32,719 bases of DNA. Origin: MA-ANB-1 sp040878225. GTDB lineage: Bacteria > Actinomycetota > Acidimicrobiia > Spongiisociales > ZC4RG35. This document shows positions 1-9,171 of the stretch, one piece after another. The notes below the pieces were generated by a model. The model was not told the origin of the DNA, searched no databases, and saw nothing but the letters and a program-made list of their open reading frames with translations. The DNA is taken from positions 1 through 32,719 of the forward strand of contig JBBDMR010000035.1 in assembly GCA_040878225.1 (NCBI GenBank), read 5' to 3'. Positions within the stretch are counted from its first letter, which is position 1, and each line of letters starts with the position of its first letter. The position numbers were made by a program, and so were the translations under genes.

Positions 1-16
1 CCGCGATCGGCACCCG

Positions 17-1651
17 ATGAGCGTCTCTGTCACATTCCTCGGCGGTCTCGGCGAGATCGGCCGCAACTGCGCCGCAATCGAAATCGAAGGCAAGATCGCA
101 CTCATCGACTGCGGGCTGATGTTCCCCGAAGAGGACATGCTCGGCGTCGACCTCGTATTCCCGGATTGGTCATGGCTGGTGAAGCGGCAGAAAGATGTCG
201 AGTGTGTCATCCTCACCCACGGCCACGAAGACCACATGGGCGCCCTGGGCTATTTCCTGCGCGACATCAACGTCCCCGTCTACGGGACCCAACTCTCGAC
301 CGAGTTCGCCAGCGGACGGATCGATGAACTCGGCGTCGACGGCGACCTGAGGACGATCGAATCCAAGAAGTGGATCACTCACGGGCCGTTCAAGTTCATG
401 ATGATCCCGGTCAGTCACTCCATTCCCGAGGCATCAGGCATAGCGTTCGACACGCCGGAAGGGATTGTGGTCCATTCCGGTGACTTCAAACTAGATCCCA
501 CCCCGATCGACGGCACACCCACAGACCTGCCGGCGTTCGCCGCTCTCGGGGAGCGTGGCGTCCGCCTTCTTCTTTCCGATTCGACCAACGCCGAGAAGCC
601 GGGGTTCGAGCCTTCGGAAAGCTCGGTAGGTCCGGCGATTCGAGATTTGATCCGCGACGCCGAGGGGAGGGTGATCGCCGCTTGCTTCTCGTCCCACGTA
701 CACCGTGTGCAGCAGATCGCTGACGCCGGTGTCGCCGCCGGGCGGATGATCTCCTTCTTCGGTCGCTCGATGCACAGAAATGCCGGTATCGCAGGAGAGC
801 TGGGAATCCTCGATGTTCCCAACAAATCGGTCGTCGACATCAAGAAGCTGAGCGACTACCCGCCGGAGCGGCAGCTGATGATCACCACCGGTAGTCAGGG
901 CGAGCCGTTTGCGGCGCTGTCGCTGATGGCGCAAGGCCGGCACCGGTTCGTCGAGTTGGGGAAGGGCGACACGGTACTGATCTCCGCCAAGCCGATCCCC
1001 GGAAATGAGACCGCCGTGTCCAAGGTGATCTCGAACTTGATGCGAAGAGGAGCCCGTGTCATCCACGGCCGCAACAGCCACGTCCATGTTTCGGGCCATG
1101 CCGCCCGCGAGGAGCTGCTCACCTTCCTCAACGTCGTTCGGCCGCAGGCTTTTGTCCCGGTGCACGGCGAGTACCGCCACCTCCACGCCCACGCCGAACT
1201 GGCACGGACGATGAACGTTCCCTGGGCCGAAGTTCTCGAAGACGGCGACCGGGTCGTAGTCGATGGCAAGAAGACCCGGGTCGAGCGGCGCGCGGTTCCC
1301 GCCGGTTACGTCTATCTCGATGGTTCGTCATTCGGCGATGTCAAGAATGCAGTTCTCCGCGACAGGTCCCATCTCGCCGATGAAGGAGTGGTTGTGGTCA
1401 CTGTCGGCATCGACCACAACACCGGCAAAATCGTCTACGGGCCCGACTTCGATAGCCACGGGGTTATGGACGACCCCGAGGCAGTGTTGAAGAAGGCAGC
1501 CGTGGCGGTCAAGAAGTCACTTCAGGAGCACGCCGGCGGCCGCTCCGATATCAACGAGCTGCAGAAGACGGTCCGCCAGGCGGTGGGCAAGGTGCTCCGC
1601 GAGGAAACGTCACGCAAACCGGTGATCGTCCCCGTCGTGATGGAGCTCTAA
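17..1651 (+). CDS. rnj: Ribonuclease J (beta-CASP metallo-beta-lactamase RNase)
   Basis: RNase J is a 5'-3' exo- and endoribonuclease for mRNA turnover and rRNA maturation, acting in the cytoplasm. The protein has 544 residues, near the usual 550-560. It opens with the family signature GGLGEIGRN at about residues 9-17 and carries the zinc-binding HGHEDH at 68-73. Further metal-site motifs are PVSHSIPEA and HSGDFK, then the beta-CASP region with TTGSQGEP, and HVSGHA and PVHGEYRHL further on. The C-terminal domain is present. The frame is open to the left edge of the window with no stop, so the true start may lie upstream of the ATG used here; mycobacterial homologues have a slightly longer N-terminus. 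It ends three bases before the convergent lipoprotein gene. RNase Y is also encoded in this window. Assignment is firm. Confidence 0.96.
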   Translation: MSVSVTFLGGLGEIGRNCAAIEIEGKIALIDCGLMFPEEDMLGVDLVFPDWSWLVKRQKDVECVILTHGHEDHMGALGYFLRDINVPVYGTQLSTEFASGRIDELGVDGDLRTIESKKWITHGPFKFMMIPVSHSIPEASGIAFDTPEGIVVHSGDFKLDPTPIDGTPTDLPAFAALGERGVRLLLSDSTNAEKPGFEPSESSVGPAIRDLIRDAEGRVIAACFSSHVHRVQQIADAGVAAGRMISFFGRSMHRNAGIAGELGILDVPNKSVVDIKKLSDYPPERQLMITTGSQGEPFAALSLMAQGRHRFVELGKGDTVLISAKPIPGNETAVSKVISNLMRRGARVIHGRNSHVHVSGHAAREELLTFLNVVRPQAFVPVHGEYRHLHAHAELARTMNVPWAEVLEDGDRVVVDGKKTRVERRAVPAGYVYLDGSSFGDVKNAVLRDRSHLADEGVVVVTVGIDHNTGKIVYGPDFDSHGVMDDPEAVLKKAAVAVKKSLQEHAGGRSDINELQKTVRQAVGKVLREETSRKPVIVPVVMEL

Positions 1652-1654
1652 GCG

Positions 1655-2671
1655 TCAGGGGACGAGGGTCACCGGGTATTCCCGGACCGAGATCTGCGAC
1701 CCGTTCTCTGCCGAGTTGACCCAGACGATCAACGCCCCGGTCTGCTTGGTGTCCACCTTGTAGGGGATGGTGAAGTCGAAACCACCCCACCCGGTGCCGT
1801 TCGTGGTCATGGCGTGGCCTTCGGCGATGATCAGCCCGTTGGCACTGGTCAATGCGTAGCTGAACGAAGCTTCGAAGGCCGCCCCGAATCCGGTGACGTA
1901 GAGCGGGGAGCCCCCGGTCCCGCCGTAGACCGGTTTCTCGACGGTGAGTGCGGCGGCGAAATCGAGGTAATCGGCCTTCATCACCGGGCGGGTGACCACC
2001 TGCCCGTCTCCGGTCTGTGCCGGGATCGCCTTTCCCTCCTGGCGGAACAGAACTTCGGTGACGTTGGGGATCGAGGCCAGGGTGAACACGACCTGCGCCA
2101 TCCGCTGCGCCACGACTGCCGAGTCGTCGGTGCCTTCGAATTCATCGGAGAGGTCGACTATCGCGATCCCTTCCTTGATCGTCAGGCCGAGAATCTCCAC
2201 CCCGGACGGGACGGTCGAACTGATCGCCGGGACGCTCTCCCGCTCGCCGGCGGTCGGTCCGGCGAAGAGCTGTTCCAGAGACGCCCGCCCCACCGCCTTG
2301 GTGTAGGCGACTTCGCGGTGGATCGGGGCGAGGAATGGGCCGGTCCGCCCCGGCTGGCCGCCTTCGTCGATAAAGAACCACGGCGCCACCGAGAGTTTGG
2401 TCGGAGCCACCACAGGCTGGGTGGTCGGAGTGGTTGGTGGATTGGTGGTTGTCGTCGCGGTGGCGGCTGCAGTGGTGGTGGTCGACGGGCTGGTCGTGGT
2501 GGTCGAAGCGATCGTGGAGGTGGTTGAGGTCGAGGCAATGGTCGTCGACGTCTCGGCCGGTTGCTGACCGGTCGATGTGGTCGTCTCAGCTCCCGGAGGG
2601 CTGACGGTGTTGGTGCCGCAGGCAGCGGCGAGCAGGCAAAGACTGAGAATTACCGCTCCGGAGCGTTTCAT
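1655..2671 (-). CDS. GerMN/Gmad2-domain lipoprotein
   Basis: Predicted secreted lipoprotein of 338 residues. The signal peptide ends in a lipobox with cysteine at residue 18 (LLAAAC). A Thr/Ser/Pro-rich low-complexity linker follows, to about residue 93. A GerMN-like domain covers about 95-220, with an LxxLxxGPTxGE stretch and a VDLSDEF segment. The C-terminal 100 residues match the Gmad2 immunoglobulin-like domain that often accompanies GerMN (YVTGFGAAFEASFSY, GWGGFDFTIPY). In spore-formers these domains occur in germination proteins; in Actinobacteria they occur in cell-envelope lipoproteins such as LpqB, and exact function is unknown. A Shine-Dalgarno AAAGGA precedes the ATG. It lies 77 bases downstream of the nitroreductase on the same strand, so co-transcription is possible. 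The Thr linker was probably built by codon-repeat expansion. Confidence 0.85.
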   Translation of the reverse strand: MKRSGAVILSLCLLAAACGTNTVSPPGAETTTSTGQQPAETSTTIASTSTTSTIASTTTTSPSTTTTAAATATTTTNPPTTPTTQPVVAPTKLSVAPWFFIDEGGQPGRTGPFLAPIHREVAYTKAVGRASLEQLFAGPTAGERESVPAISSTVPSGVEILGLTIKEGIAIVDLSDEFEGTDDSAVVAQRMAQVVFTLASIPNVTEVLFRQEGKAIPAQTGDGQVVTRPVMKADYLDFAAALTVEKPVYGGTGGSPLYVTGFGAAFEASFSYALTSANGLIIAEGHAMTTNGTGWGGFDFTIPYKVDTKQTGALIVWVNSAENGSQISVREYPVTLVP

Positions 2672-2748
2672 TGCAAGTCCTTTCAGGAAATATCAGCAAT
2701 GGTTTCGCCTGAGACGGCGCGGAGTGCCTCGACGGGTGACAGCCGGTT

Positions 2749-3429
2749 TCAGACGTGTCTTGAATCGACCTCGACCAATACCTCTGACAGATCCTTGCGA
2801 CGGAGATCGGGGACCGTGCAGGCGTCTGCGGGGTAGCCGATCGGGAACATGCAGAACGGCCGTTCGTTTTCTGGCCGGTCCAGCAGGTTGGTGAGGAACT
2901 TCATCGGGCTCGGGGTGTGGGTCAATGTGGCAAGGCCCATATGGTGAAGTGCGGCGATGAAGATGCCGGCTGCGATCCCGCACGATTCCTTCACATAGAA
3001 ATGGTGCTGCTTCTCCCCGTTGTCGCCCACCCCGTAACGCTGTTCGAACATCACCACGATCCAGGGAACGGTCTCGAGGAATTCCTTGTGCCAATCGGTT
3101 CCCAGCGGCTCCAGCGCCTCACGCCAGTGCTCGGGCAGCCGCCCACCTTCGTAGTTGATCCGCTCTTCCTCTTCGGCGGCCTCCCGGATCTGCCGTTTCA
3201 GATCGGGGTCACCGACGAGGACGAACGTCCACGGCTGGCGGTGGGCGCCTGAAGGGGCGGTGGAGGCGGTGCGGATCGCCTGTTCGATGAGATGGCGGGC
3301 CACGGGTTCATCGGAGAAGAAGCGGACGCTACGGCGACGGTTCATCTCCTCATAGAAGGAGTCGGCCCGGTCGTGTTGCTCGACGGAGCCAAGCCGGTCG
3401 AATTGATGGGGGATCATCGGTGCAGGCAT
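2749..3429 (-). CDS. Iodotyrosine-deiodinase-like nitroreductase (FMN)
   Basis: FMN-dependent nitroreductase-fold enzyme most like the iodotyrosine deiodinase (IYD) branch. With the start used here it has 226 residues. RRRSVRFFSDEPV (31-43) and PSGAHRQPWTFV (59-70) are the N-terminal FMN-binding motifs. EEEERINY (86-93) and the downstream TDWHKEFLET match vertebrate IYD closely. Glu89, Tyr93 and Lys115 align with the Glu-Tyr-Lys set that holds the halotyrosine zwitterion. PIGYPADACTVPDLRRK near the C-terminus is also IYD-like. An in-frame ATG 14 codons upstream is possible. I prefer 3429 because TACGGT, a plausible -10 box, lies six bases upstream, fitting a leaderless transcript. Substrate is inferred; reductive dehalogenation or flavin reduction of another phenol are alternatives. 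It is divergent from ftsK. Confidence 0.85.
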   Translation of the reverse strand: MPAPMIPHQFDRLGSVEQHDRADSFYEEMNRRRSVRFFSDEPVARHLIEQAIRTASTAPSGAHRQPWTFVLVGDPDLKRQIREAAEEEERINYEGGRLPEHWREALEPLGTDWHKEFLETVPWIVVMFEQRYGVGDNGEKQHHFYVKESCGIAAGIFIAALHHMGLATLTHTPSPMKFLTNLLDRPENERPFCMFPIGYPADACTVPDLRRKDLSEVLVEVDSRHV

Positions 3430-3520
3430 GGCCGAACCGTACCAAGCCTGTCGGTGGGTCTTCCGGCCCATGCGTAATAGCCGTAGACAAGGCGGACCTT
3501 GGTGTATTGTCTGGTTCTAC

Positions 3521-5803
3521 ATGGCCAAGAAGACATCCACCCGAAAGGGTTCCTCCGGGCGGAGGCGGGTGTCAACACAGGCAAAGGCGAAAAAAGCGCA
3601 GAAGACGACGGTGGGCCAGAAGCTGGTGGCCTTCCGGGGATCGGTGCGCCAGACTCTGGGTCGTCAGACTGACGACGTCTGGGGTCTCATCCTCGTTGTG
3701 ATGGCGGTGATCGTCGTCCTCTCATTCTTTGCGAAGGCCGGGCCGGTGGGCGCCGGTATTTCCAATGGGTCGAAGTTCCTCTTTGGTGTGTGGCAATTCG
3801 CCCTGCCCGTGGCGTTGGGTGGTGTCGGGATCGCCCTGATCGTCGGCAAACCACGTGAGGGTGCCGGAAAACTGGCACTCGGCGGTCTCGCCACCTTTAT
3901 CGCCTCGCTGTCGCTCTTCCATCTCCTCACCGGGGCGGTTGCGTTGGTCCCCAACATCGACCTCGTCAAAGAGCGCGGCGGTGCCGTCGGCGCCCTGATC
4001 GCCTTCCCGCTGCAGCGGATGTTGGGCCATTGGGGGGCTTTTGTCATCCTCACTGCCGCCCTGGGGATGGGAGTCCTGGTGATGACCAGGACCAGCGTCC
4101 GCGAGCTCTTCCTCGGCATCGCCGAGATGTGGGCTTCGCTGCGCACGTTCGCCCGGGAAATGGTGGTGATCGAGACCGTGCAGGAGCGTGGCGCCCACGT
4201 TGTCACCTCGCCGGTCCTGCCCCGGGGCAAGCACGAGAAGCCGAAGAGGGCGAAGGCTTCCACCTCCAGGCCCGAAGCCTCGACCAAGAAACCGCTTGCA
4301 CCCGAACCACCCAAACCGGTCAAGACTGTCGACCTCTCCGACGGGAGCTATCAGCTTCCACCGTTGACGCTTCTCAACGCCGGTGGCGGGGTCGAGGTGA
4401 ACAAACGATCTCTCGAGGATATGGCCCGACAGCTCGAAGAGACCCTCATCCAGCACGGGGTCGATGCCACCCTGACCAAGATCGTCCCCGGCCCGACCGT
4501 GACCAGATATGAGATCGAGCTCGCTCCCGGGGTCAAGGTGAACCGGGTCTCCAACCTCTCCCACGACATCGCCTACGCCCTCGCCACACCCGACGTTCGG
4601 CTCCTGGTGCCGATTCCGGGCAAATCGGCAATTGGTGTCGAAGTCCCCAACCGCAAGCGTCGCCTTGTCTCATTGGGGGACATCCTCGGCGCCGCACCTG
4701 CAGCAGATCAGACCCATCCGCTTACGGTCGGCCTAGGGATGGACATCAACGGCGAATCCAAACTGCTCAATCTCGCTGAGTTGCCCCACGTGCTCATCGC
4801 CGGCGCGACCGGTGCTGGGAAGTCGTCGTGCATCAACTCGATCGTCACTTCGCTGTTGATGCGCACCCACCCCGACGATGTGAGGCTGATCATGGTCGAC
4901 CCGAAACGGGTCGAGCTCGGGCAGTACAACGGGGTTCCCCACCTGCTCACCAAGGTCATAACCAACCCGAAGAAGGCAAACGACGCCCTGAAATGGGCGG
5001 TTGCGGAGATGGACCGCCGTTACGACCTGCTCGCCGACGCCAAGGTGCGTGACATCGAGGGCTACCGCGACAAGCTGGAGGCCGGGAACCTCGACCCCGA
5101 CGGCTTCGACCGGTTCCCCTACATTGTCATAATCATCGACGAGCTCAACGACCTGATGATGGTTTCGGGGCGTGAGGTCGAAGACTCGATCGTGAGAATC
5201 GCCCAGATGGCACGCGCCGTCGGCATCCATCTCGTGATAGCTACCCAGCGCCCGTCGGTGAACGTGATCACCGGTGTCATCAAGGCAAACGTCCCCAGCC
5301 GCCTCGCCTTCAGCGTTGCCTCACAGACCGACAGCCGGGTCATCCTCGACGGCAGCGGAGCGGAGAAGCTGGTCGGCATGGGCGACATGCTCGTGGTGAC
5401 CGCGAAGGAGCCGCGTCCCCAGCGGATCCAGGGCTCATGGGTGCGGGAAACCGAGATCCATGCAGTTGTCGACTGGGTCAAAGAACAGCGCGAGGCAAAG
5501 TATCGCGACAAGGAAGTGCTCGAGGCCGTGGCAGCTGCCGCCGCGGTTCGCGCTGAGGAAGAGGACGACGAGGATGCCGCACTCATCCGGCAGGCCATCG
5601 ATCTGGTCGTCCGCTCCCAGCTGGGATCCACTTCGATGTTGCAGCGCAAACTCCGCATCGGCTTCGCCCGTGCCGGACGGGTGATGGACGCCCTCGAAAC
5701 CCGGGGGATCGTGGGGCCGTCGGAGGGAAGCAAGGCCCGCGAGGTGCTGATGACGGTATCCGAGCTCGAAGAGATGCTCGAGGGCGAAACGGTTGGGGTC
5801 TGA
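3521..5803 (+). CDS. ftsK: DNA translocase FtsK/SpoIIIE
   Basis: Septum-anchored, ATP-driven DNA pump that clears chromosome from the division site and assists dimer resolution. The protein has 760 residues. A basic N-terminus precedes about four membrane segments (roughly 53-72, 88-108, 118-142 and 171-188). A short Lys/Pro-rich linker follows, then the RecA-like motor with Walker A GATGAGKSS at 428-436 and Walker B IIIDELND around Asp540-Glu541. A C-terminal winged-helix gamma domain (about 685-750, LGSTSMLQRKLRIGFARAGR) recognises polar DNA sequences. The frame can be extended to an ATG at 3428, but that would add 31 non-family residues overlapping the divergent nitroreductase. The ATG at 3521 gives the usual basic start, and TATTGT lies ten bases before it. 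Assignment is firm, start likely. Confidence 0.96.
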   Translation: MAKKTSTRKGSSGRRRVSTQAKAKKAQKTTVGQKLVAFRGSVRQTLGRQTDDVWGLILVVMAVIVVLSFFAKAGPVGAGISNGSKFLFGVWQFALPVALGGVGIALIVGKPREGAGKLALGGLATFIASLSLFHLLTGAVALVPNIDLVKERGGAVGALIAFPLQRMLGHWGAFVILTAALGMGVLVMTRTSVRELFLGIAEMWASLRTFAREMVVIETVQERGAHVVTSPVLPRGKHEKPKRAKASTSRPEASTKKPLAPEPPKPVKTVDLSDGSYQLPPLTLLNAGGGVEVNKRSLEDMARQLEETLIQHGVDATLTKIVPGPTVTRYEIELAPGVKVNRVSNLSHDIAYALATPDVRLLVPIPGKSAIGVEVPNRKRRLVSLGDILGAAPAADQTHPLTVGLGMDINGESKLLNLAELPHVLIAGATGAGKSSCINSIVTSLLMRTHPDDVRLIMVDPKRVELGQYNGVPHLLTKVITNPKKANDALKWAVAEMDRRYDLLADAKVRDIEGYRDKLEAGNLDPDGFDRFPYIVIIIDELNDLMMVSGREVEDSIVRIAQMARAVGIHLVIATQRPSVNVITGVIKANVPSRLAFSVASQTDSRVILDGSGAEKLVGMGDMLVVTAKEPRPQRIQGSWVRETEIHAVVDWVKEQREAKYRDKEVLEAVAAAAAVRAEEEDDEDAALIRQAIDLVVRSQLGSTSMLQRKLRIGFARAGRVMDALETRGIVGPSEGSKAREVLMTVSELEEMLEGETVGV

Positions 5804-5851
5804 GCGACTCCGGGTTGCCCGGATCGCGCCTGTCGATAAGCTCAGGGTTGT

Positions 5852-6868
5852 ATGTACAGCCTGATTTCTCCTGATGGGTCGGTAAGCGACAGACTCCCGT
5901 TGACCCTGCAACAGATGAAGGGGCTATACGCCGACATGGTGGAGGCGCGCACCTACGACCGGAAGTCGAATGCGATGCAGAAACAGGGCCGGCTAGCCAC
6001 CTATGCCTCGTTCGAAGGCCAGGAGGCCGCTCAGATCGGCGCTGCCGCCGCCCTCGAGCATGATGACTGGGTGGCCGGCACATATCGGGATGCGGCGCTG
6101 ATGTGGAGGTCAGGGTATCCATGGAGGCTCCTGGTCGCGGGCCGGACTGGCGATGAGCGGGGCGGCCAGCCTCCTGAAGGCGTCAACGTCCTGCCCCCTT
6201 CGATCACCGTCGGCGGCCACATGATCCATGCCGTCGGGCTCGCCTGGGCCGAGAAGCTCAAGGGATCCACCCGCGTCGCCCTTACCTCTTTCGGGGATGG
6301 CGCAACCTCGGAGGGCGATTTCCACGAGGCGATGAACTTCGCCGCCGTTTTCTCAACTCCGACGATCTTCTTCTGTCAGAACAACGGATTCGCCATCTCC
6401 TACCCGCGTCACGAACAGACCAAGTCGGAGTCGATTGCCATGAAGGCCGACGCCTACGGGATGCCCGGGGAGCAGGTCGACGGCAATGACATTGCTGCTG
6501 TTGTGGCCGCGGTGTCGGTCGCCGTGGAGAGGGCACGGAAAGGTGACGGACCGTCGCTGATCGAAGCAGTCACCTATCGGATGGGACCACACACTACGAG
6601 CGACGACCCGGCACGATACCGGGAGGAGTCGGACTCCGAGTGGTGGCGGGAGCGTGATCCGCTGCTCCGGGTGCGAAAGCTCTTCCAGAATGCCGGAGAG
6701 TGGTCCGAGGATTGGGAAGCCGAGATCGAGGCCCGGGCCACCGAACGCATCGAGACAGCGGTGTCCGAGGCCGAGGCTCTCCCCGTGCCGCGGCGTGAAG
6801 AGATGTTCGCCAGAATGTATTCCGAGATCACCGCGCCGCTGCGACGTCAACTCGACGGTGAGTCGTGA
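5852..6868 (+). CDS. pdhA: Pyruvate dehydrogenase E1 component, alpha subunit
   Basis: Thiamine-diphosphate subunit of the E1 heterotetramer, which decarboxylates the 2-oxoacid and passes the acyl group to the lipoyl arm of E2. Length is 338 residues. FEGQEAAQIGAAAAL, the PEGVNVLPP stretch and the ThDP motif starting at Gly148-Asp149-Gly150 and ending in CQNN are all present. The phosphorylation-loop region (GPHTTSDDPARYR) is closest to Gram-positive PdhA, which favours pyruvate; branched-chain 2-oxoacids remain possible. It is the first gene of a tight cluster with E1 beta, E2 and an AhpD-like gene. No Shine-Dalgarno is evident, but TAAGCT lies nine bases before the ATG and may be the -10 of a leaderless transcript. 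No E3 gene is in the window. Confidence 0.93.
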   Translation: MYSLISPDGSVSDRLPLTLQQMKGLYADMVEARTYDRKSNAMQKQGRLATYASFEGQEAAQIGAAAALEHDDWVAGTYRDAALMWRSGYPWRLLVAGRTGDERGGQPPEGVNVLPPSITVGGHMIHAVGLAWAEKLKGSTRVALTSFGDGATSEGDFHEAMNFAAVFSTPTIFFCQNNGFAISYPRHEQTKSESIAMKADAYGMPGEQVDGNDIAAVVAAVSVAVERARKGDGPSLIEAVTYRMGPHTTSDDPARYREESDSEWWRERDPLLRVRKLFQNAGEWSEDWEAEIEARATERIETAVSEAEALPVPRREEMFARMYSEITAPLRRQLDGES

Positions 6869-7842
6869 CCGAGCTCAATGTCGCCCAGGCGTTGAACCGG
6901 GCGCTGGACACCGCCCTCGAATCCGACGAACGTGTGCTGCTTCTCGGTGAGGACATCGGCCGGACCGGAGGCGTCTTCCGCATTACCGACGGGCTGCATG
7001 AGAAGTACGGGCCGGACCGGGTCTATGACACCCCCGTCGCCGAGTCGGGCATCATCGGTGCCGCCTTCGGTCTCGCCATTGCCGGGATGCGGCCGGTCGC
7101 CGAGCTTCAGTTCATGGGCTTTTCATATCCGGCCTACGACCAGATCATCAATCACGTCGCCCGAATCCGCAACCGTTCCAACCACCGTTTCACCGCTCCC
7201 CTGGTAATCCGGATTCCGTTCGGTGGCGGGATCGGCGCCGCAGAGCACCACTCGGAGTCGGCTGAGGCGATATATGCCCACATCCCGGGACTGAAGGTGG
7301 TGGTCCCCTCGACGCCGCACGACGCCAAAGGTTTGCTTCTAGCCGCAATCGAAGACCCCGACCCTGTGGTGTTCCTCGAACCGATCCGGTCGTACCGGGC
7401 AGTCAAAGAAGACGTTCCCGACATCTACTACACGACCACCATCGGGGAGGTCCGTGTTGAGCGAGAGGGGGAAGACATCACGCTCATCAGCTGGGGGGCG
7501 ATGATGAGAGAAACCCGTGCCGCCGCAACGATGATCGAACAGGAAGGCGGATCGGTCGAAGTCCTCGACCTGCACACCCTTTCCCCCCTCGACGCCGACG
7601 GCATCGTCGAGTCTGTGAACAAGACCGGGCGGGCAGTTGTCATCCACGAAGCGCCGCGCACCGGCGGTCTCGGCGGTGAAGTAGCCGCGATCATCCAGGA
7701 ACACTGCCTCTACTCGTTGCTGGGGCCGGTCCACCGGATCACCGGCCCGGACACAATCTTTCCGCTGAAACGGTCGGAGGGTCACTACCTTCCGTCGGTA
7801 GAACAGATCGTCAAAATCGCAATGAGAGCCTTGGAGGAGTAA
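6865..7842 (+). CDS. pdhB: Pyruvate dehydrogenase E1 component, beta subunit
   Basis: Partner of the E1 alpha subunit. It contributes to the ThDP pocket and forms the alpha2-beta2 E1 enzyme in the cytoplasm. Length is 325 residues, normal for the family. Hallmarks in order are LLLGEDIGRTGGVFR near residue 26, DTPVAESGIIGAAFGLA, PFGGGIGAAEHHSES, the central VVPSTPHDAKGLL, and the C-terminal transketolase domain with EAPRTGGLGGEVAA. The GTG start lies within GTGA, overlapping the E1 alpha stop by four bases, so the subunits are translationally coupled and made in equal amounts. The E2 gene follows directly. Specificity cannot be read with certainty; the match is best to Gram-positive PdhB. Confidence 0.93.
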   Translation: MTELNVAQALNRALDTALESDERVLLLGEDIGRTGGVFRITDGLHEKYGPDRVYDTPVAESGIIGAAFGLAIAGMRPVAELQFMGFSYPAYDQIINHVARIRNRSNHRFTAPLVIRIPFGGGIGAAEHHSESAEAIYAHIPGLKVVVPSTPHDAKGLLLAAIEDPDPVVFLEPIRSYRAVKEDVPDIYYTTTIGEVRVEREGEDITLISWGAMMRETRAAATMIEQEGGSVEVLDLHTLSPLDADGIVESVNKTGRAVVIHEAPRTGGLGGEVAAIIQEHCLYSLLGPVHRITGPDTIFPLKRSEGHYLPSVEQIVKIAMRALEE

Positions 7843-9171
7843 GTGGCGCAGGAGTTCAGGTTGCCCGACATCGGCGAAGGCCTCACCGAGGCAGAGATAG
7901 TCCGCTGGCTCGTCGAGGAAGGCGAGCGGGTGGAGGCCGACCAGCCGGTCGTCGAAGTGGAGACGGACAAGGCGGTTGTCGAGATCCCGTCCCCTTACGC
8001 CGGCATCGTCCTCAAACACGGGGGAGCGGCCGGCGACGTAATCGAAGTGGGCAGCGTGCTCCTGGTGGTCGGAGAGGCCGGCGAGGATGAGTCCAGCACT
8101 CCGGACACCGACACCTCATCCGCACCTGTGGCCGAAGCCGCCCCTCCTCGCGCTTTTACCGCCGAAGAACTGCCTGAGCCGCTGTCCGTATCAGGTGACG
8201 CCGCACCCATCGTGGGCACGCTGAGTGAGGAAGCAGAGGTCCTGGCCCCCCGGGGAGACCCCGGGCCAACCGGTGCAGGAGATCAGGTGCTTGCGCTCCC
8301 CGTCGTGCGCAAACTGGCGCGGGACAACGGCATCGACCTCGCCGGAGTGAAGGGGACCGGCACGGGAGGCCGGATCACCCGGGAAGATGTCCAGGCGGCC
8401 ATCGACTCCGGGGGACAGGAAGCTTCCGAAAGGCAGGCTGACACCACAGAGGAGACGGCAGAGACGCCGGCTGAGCGGCCCGTCGCGACGGGTGATGAGC
8501 GGGAGAAGCTGTCACGTCTCCGTCGCACCATCGCCGCCAACATGTCGAAGAGCTGGGCGGAGATCCCCCATGTGACCACCTTCGAGGACGCCGACGCCAC
8601 CAGACTCCTCGAGACCCGCGCGGCACTTGCCCATCGTTACGACCGGAAGATCCCGCTGGAGGCGCTCGTCGTCAGGGCAGTGCTTCCCGCTCTGGACGAG
8701 TTCCCCGAGTTCAACGCCACTCTCGACGGCGAGGACCTGGTCATGCACGCCTCCCGTGATATCGGAATCGCCGTCGACACACCCGACGGGCTGCTGGTGG
8801 CGGTGATCCGTGACGCTGCGGGCAAGGGGGTACTGCAGCTGGCCGAAGAGATTGTCTCGCTCGGGGAAGGCGCCCGGGACCGAACTCTGTCAGTCGACCA
8901 GCTCACCGGGCAAACCTTCACCGTGTCCAATATCGGAGCTGTCGGCGGCGGGCATGGAACGCCCATCGTCCCTTACGGCACAACCGCAATACTCTCGGTC
9001 GGCCGCGCCAAAGAGCGGGCCGTCGTCTACGACGGAGATCTGGGGATAGCGCCGATCATGCCGCTGTCACTCTCCTATGACCACCGCGTCGTTGACGGTG
9101 CTCAGGGACGCAGATTCATCGCCCTCGTCATCGAGAACCTCGAGGAACCGGCCCTCTTCCTGGCCAGCTGA
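7843..9171 (+). CDS. pdhC: Dihydrolipoamide acyltransferase, E2 of 2-oxoacid dehydrogenase
   Basis: Core subunit of the complex, transferring the acyl group from lipoyl-lysine to CoA. The 442-residue protein has one N-terminal lipoyl domain with the acceptor lysine at residue 43 (VETDKAVVEIP). An acidic, Ala/Pro/Glu-rich linker follows, then the peripheral subunit-binding domain at about 149-185 (VRKLARDNGIDL, GTGTGGRITREDV), a second flexible linker and the catalytic domain. The catalytic domain ends in SYDHRVVDGAQGRRF, with catalytic His414 and Asp418. It starts at GTG immediately after the E1 beta stop. Its TGA shares one base with the ATG of the AhpD-like gene. In mycobacteria a lipoylated E2 is the electron donor to AhpD, which makes that neighbour meaningful. 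Confidence 0.93.
   Translation: MAQEFRLPDIGEGLTEAEIVRWLVEEGERVEADQPVVEVETDKAVVEIPSPYAGIVLKHGGAAGDVIEVGSVLLVVGEAGEDESSTPDTDTSSAPVAEAAPPRAFTAEELPEPLSVSGDAAPIVGTLSEEAEVLAPRGDPGPTGAGDQVLALPVVRKLARDNGIDLAGVKGTGTGGRITREDVQAAIDSGGQEASERQADTTEETAETPAERPVATGDEREKLSRLRRTIAANMSKSWAEIPHVTTFEDADATRLLETRAALAHRYDRKIPLEALVVRAVLPALDEFPEFNATLDGEDLVMHASRDIGIAVDTPDGLLVAVIRDAAGKGVLQLAEEIVSLGEGARDRTLSVDQLTGQTFTVSNIGAVGGGHGTPIVPYGTTAILSVGRAKERAVVYDGDLGIAPIMPLSLSYDHRVVDGAQGRRFIALVIENLEEPALFLAS

Noticed and set aside
3428..3520. Upstream extension of ftsK by 31 codons
   Set aside because: It overlaps the divergent nitroreductase, adds non-family sequence and would run through the likely promoter.
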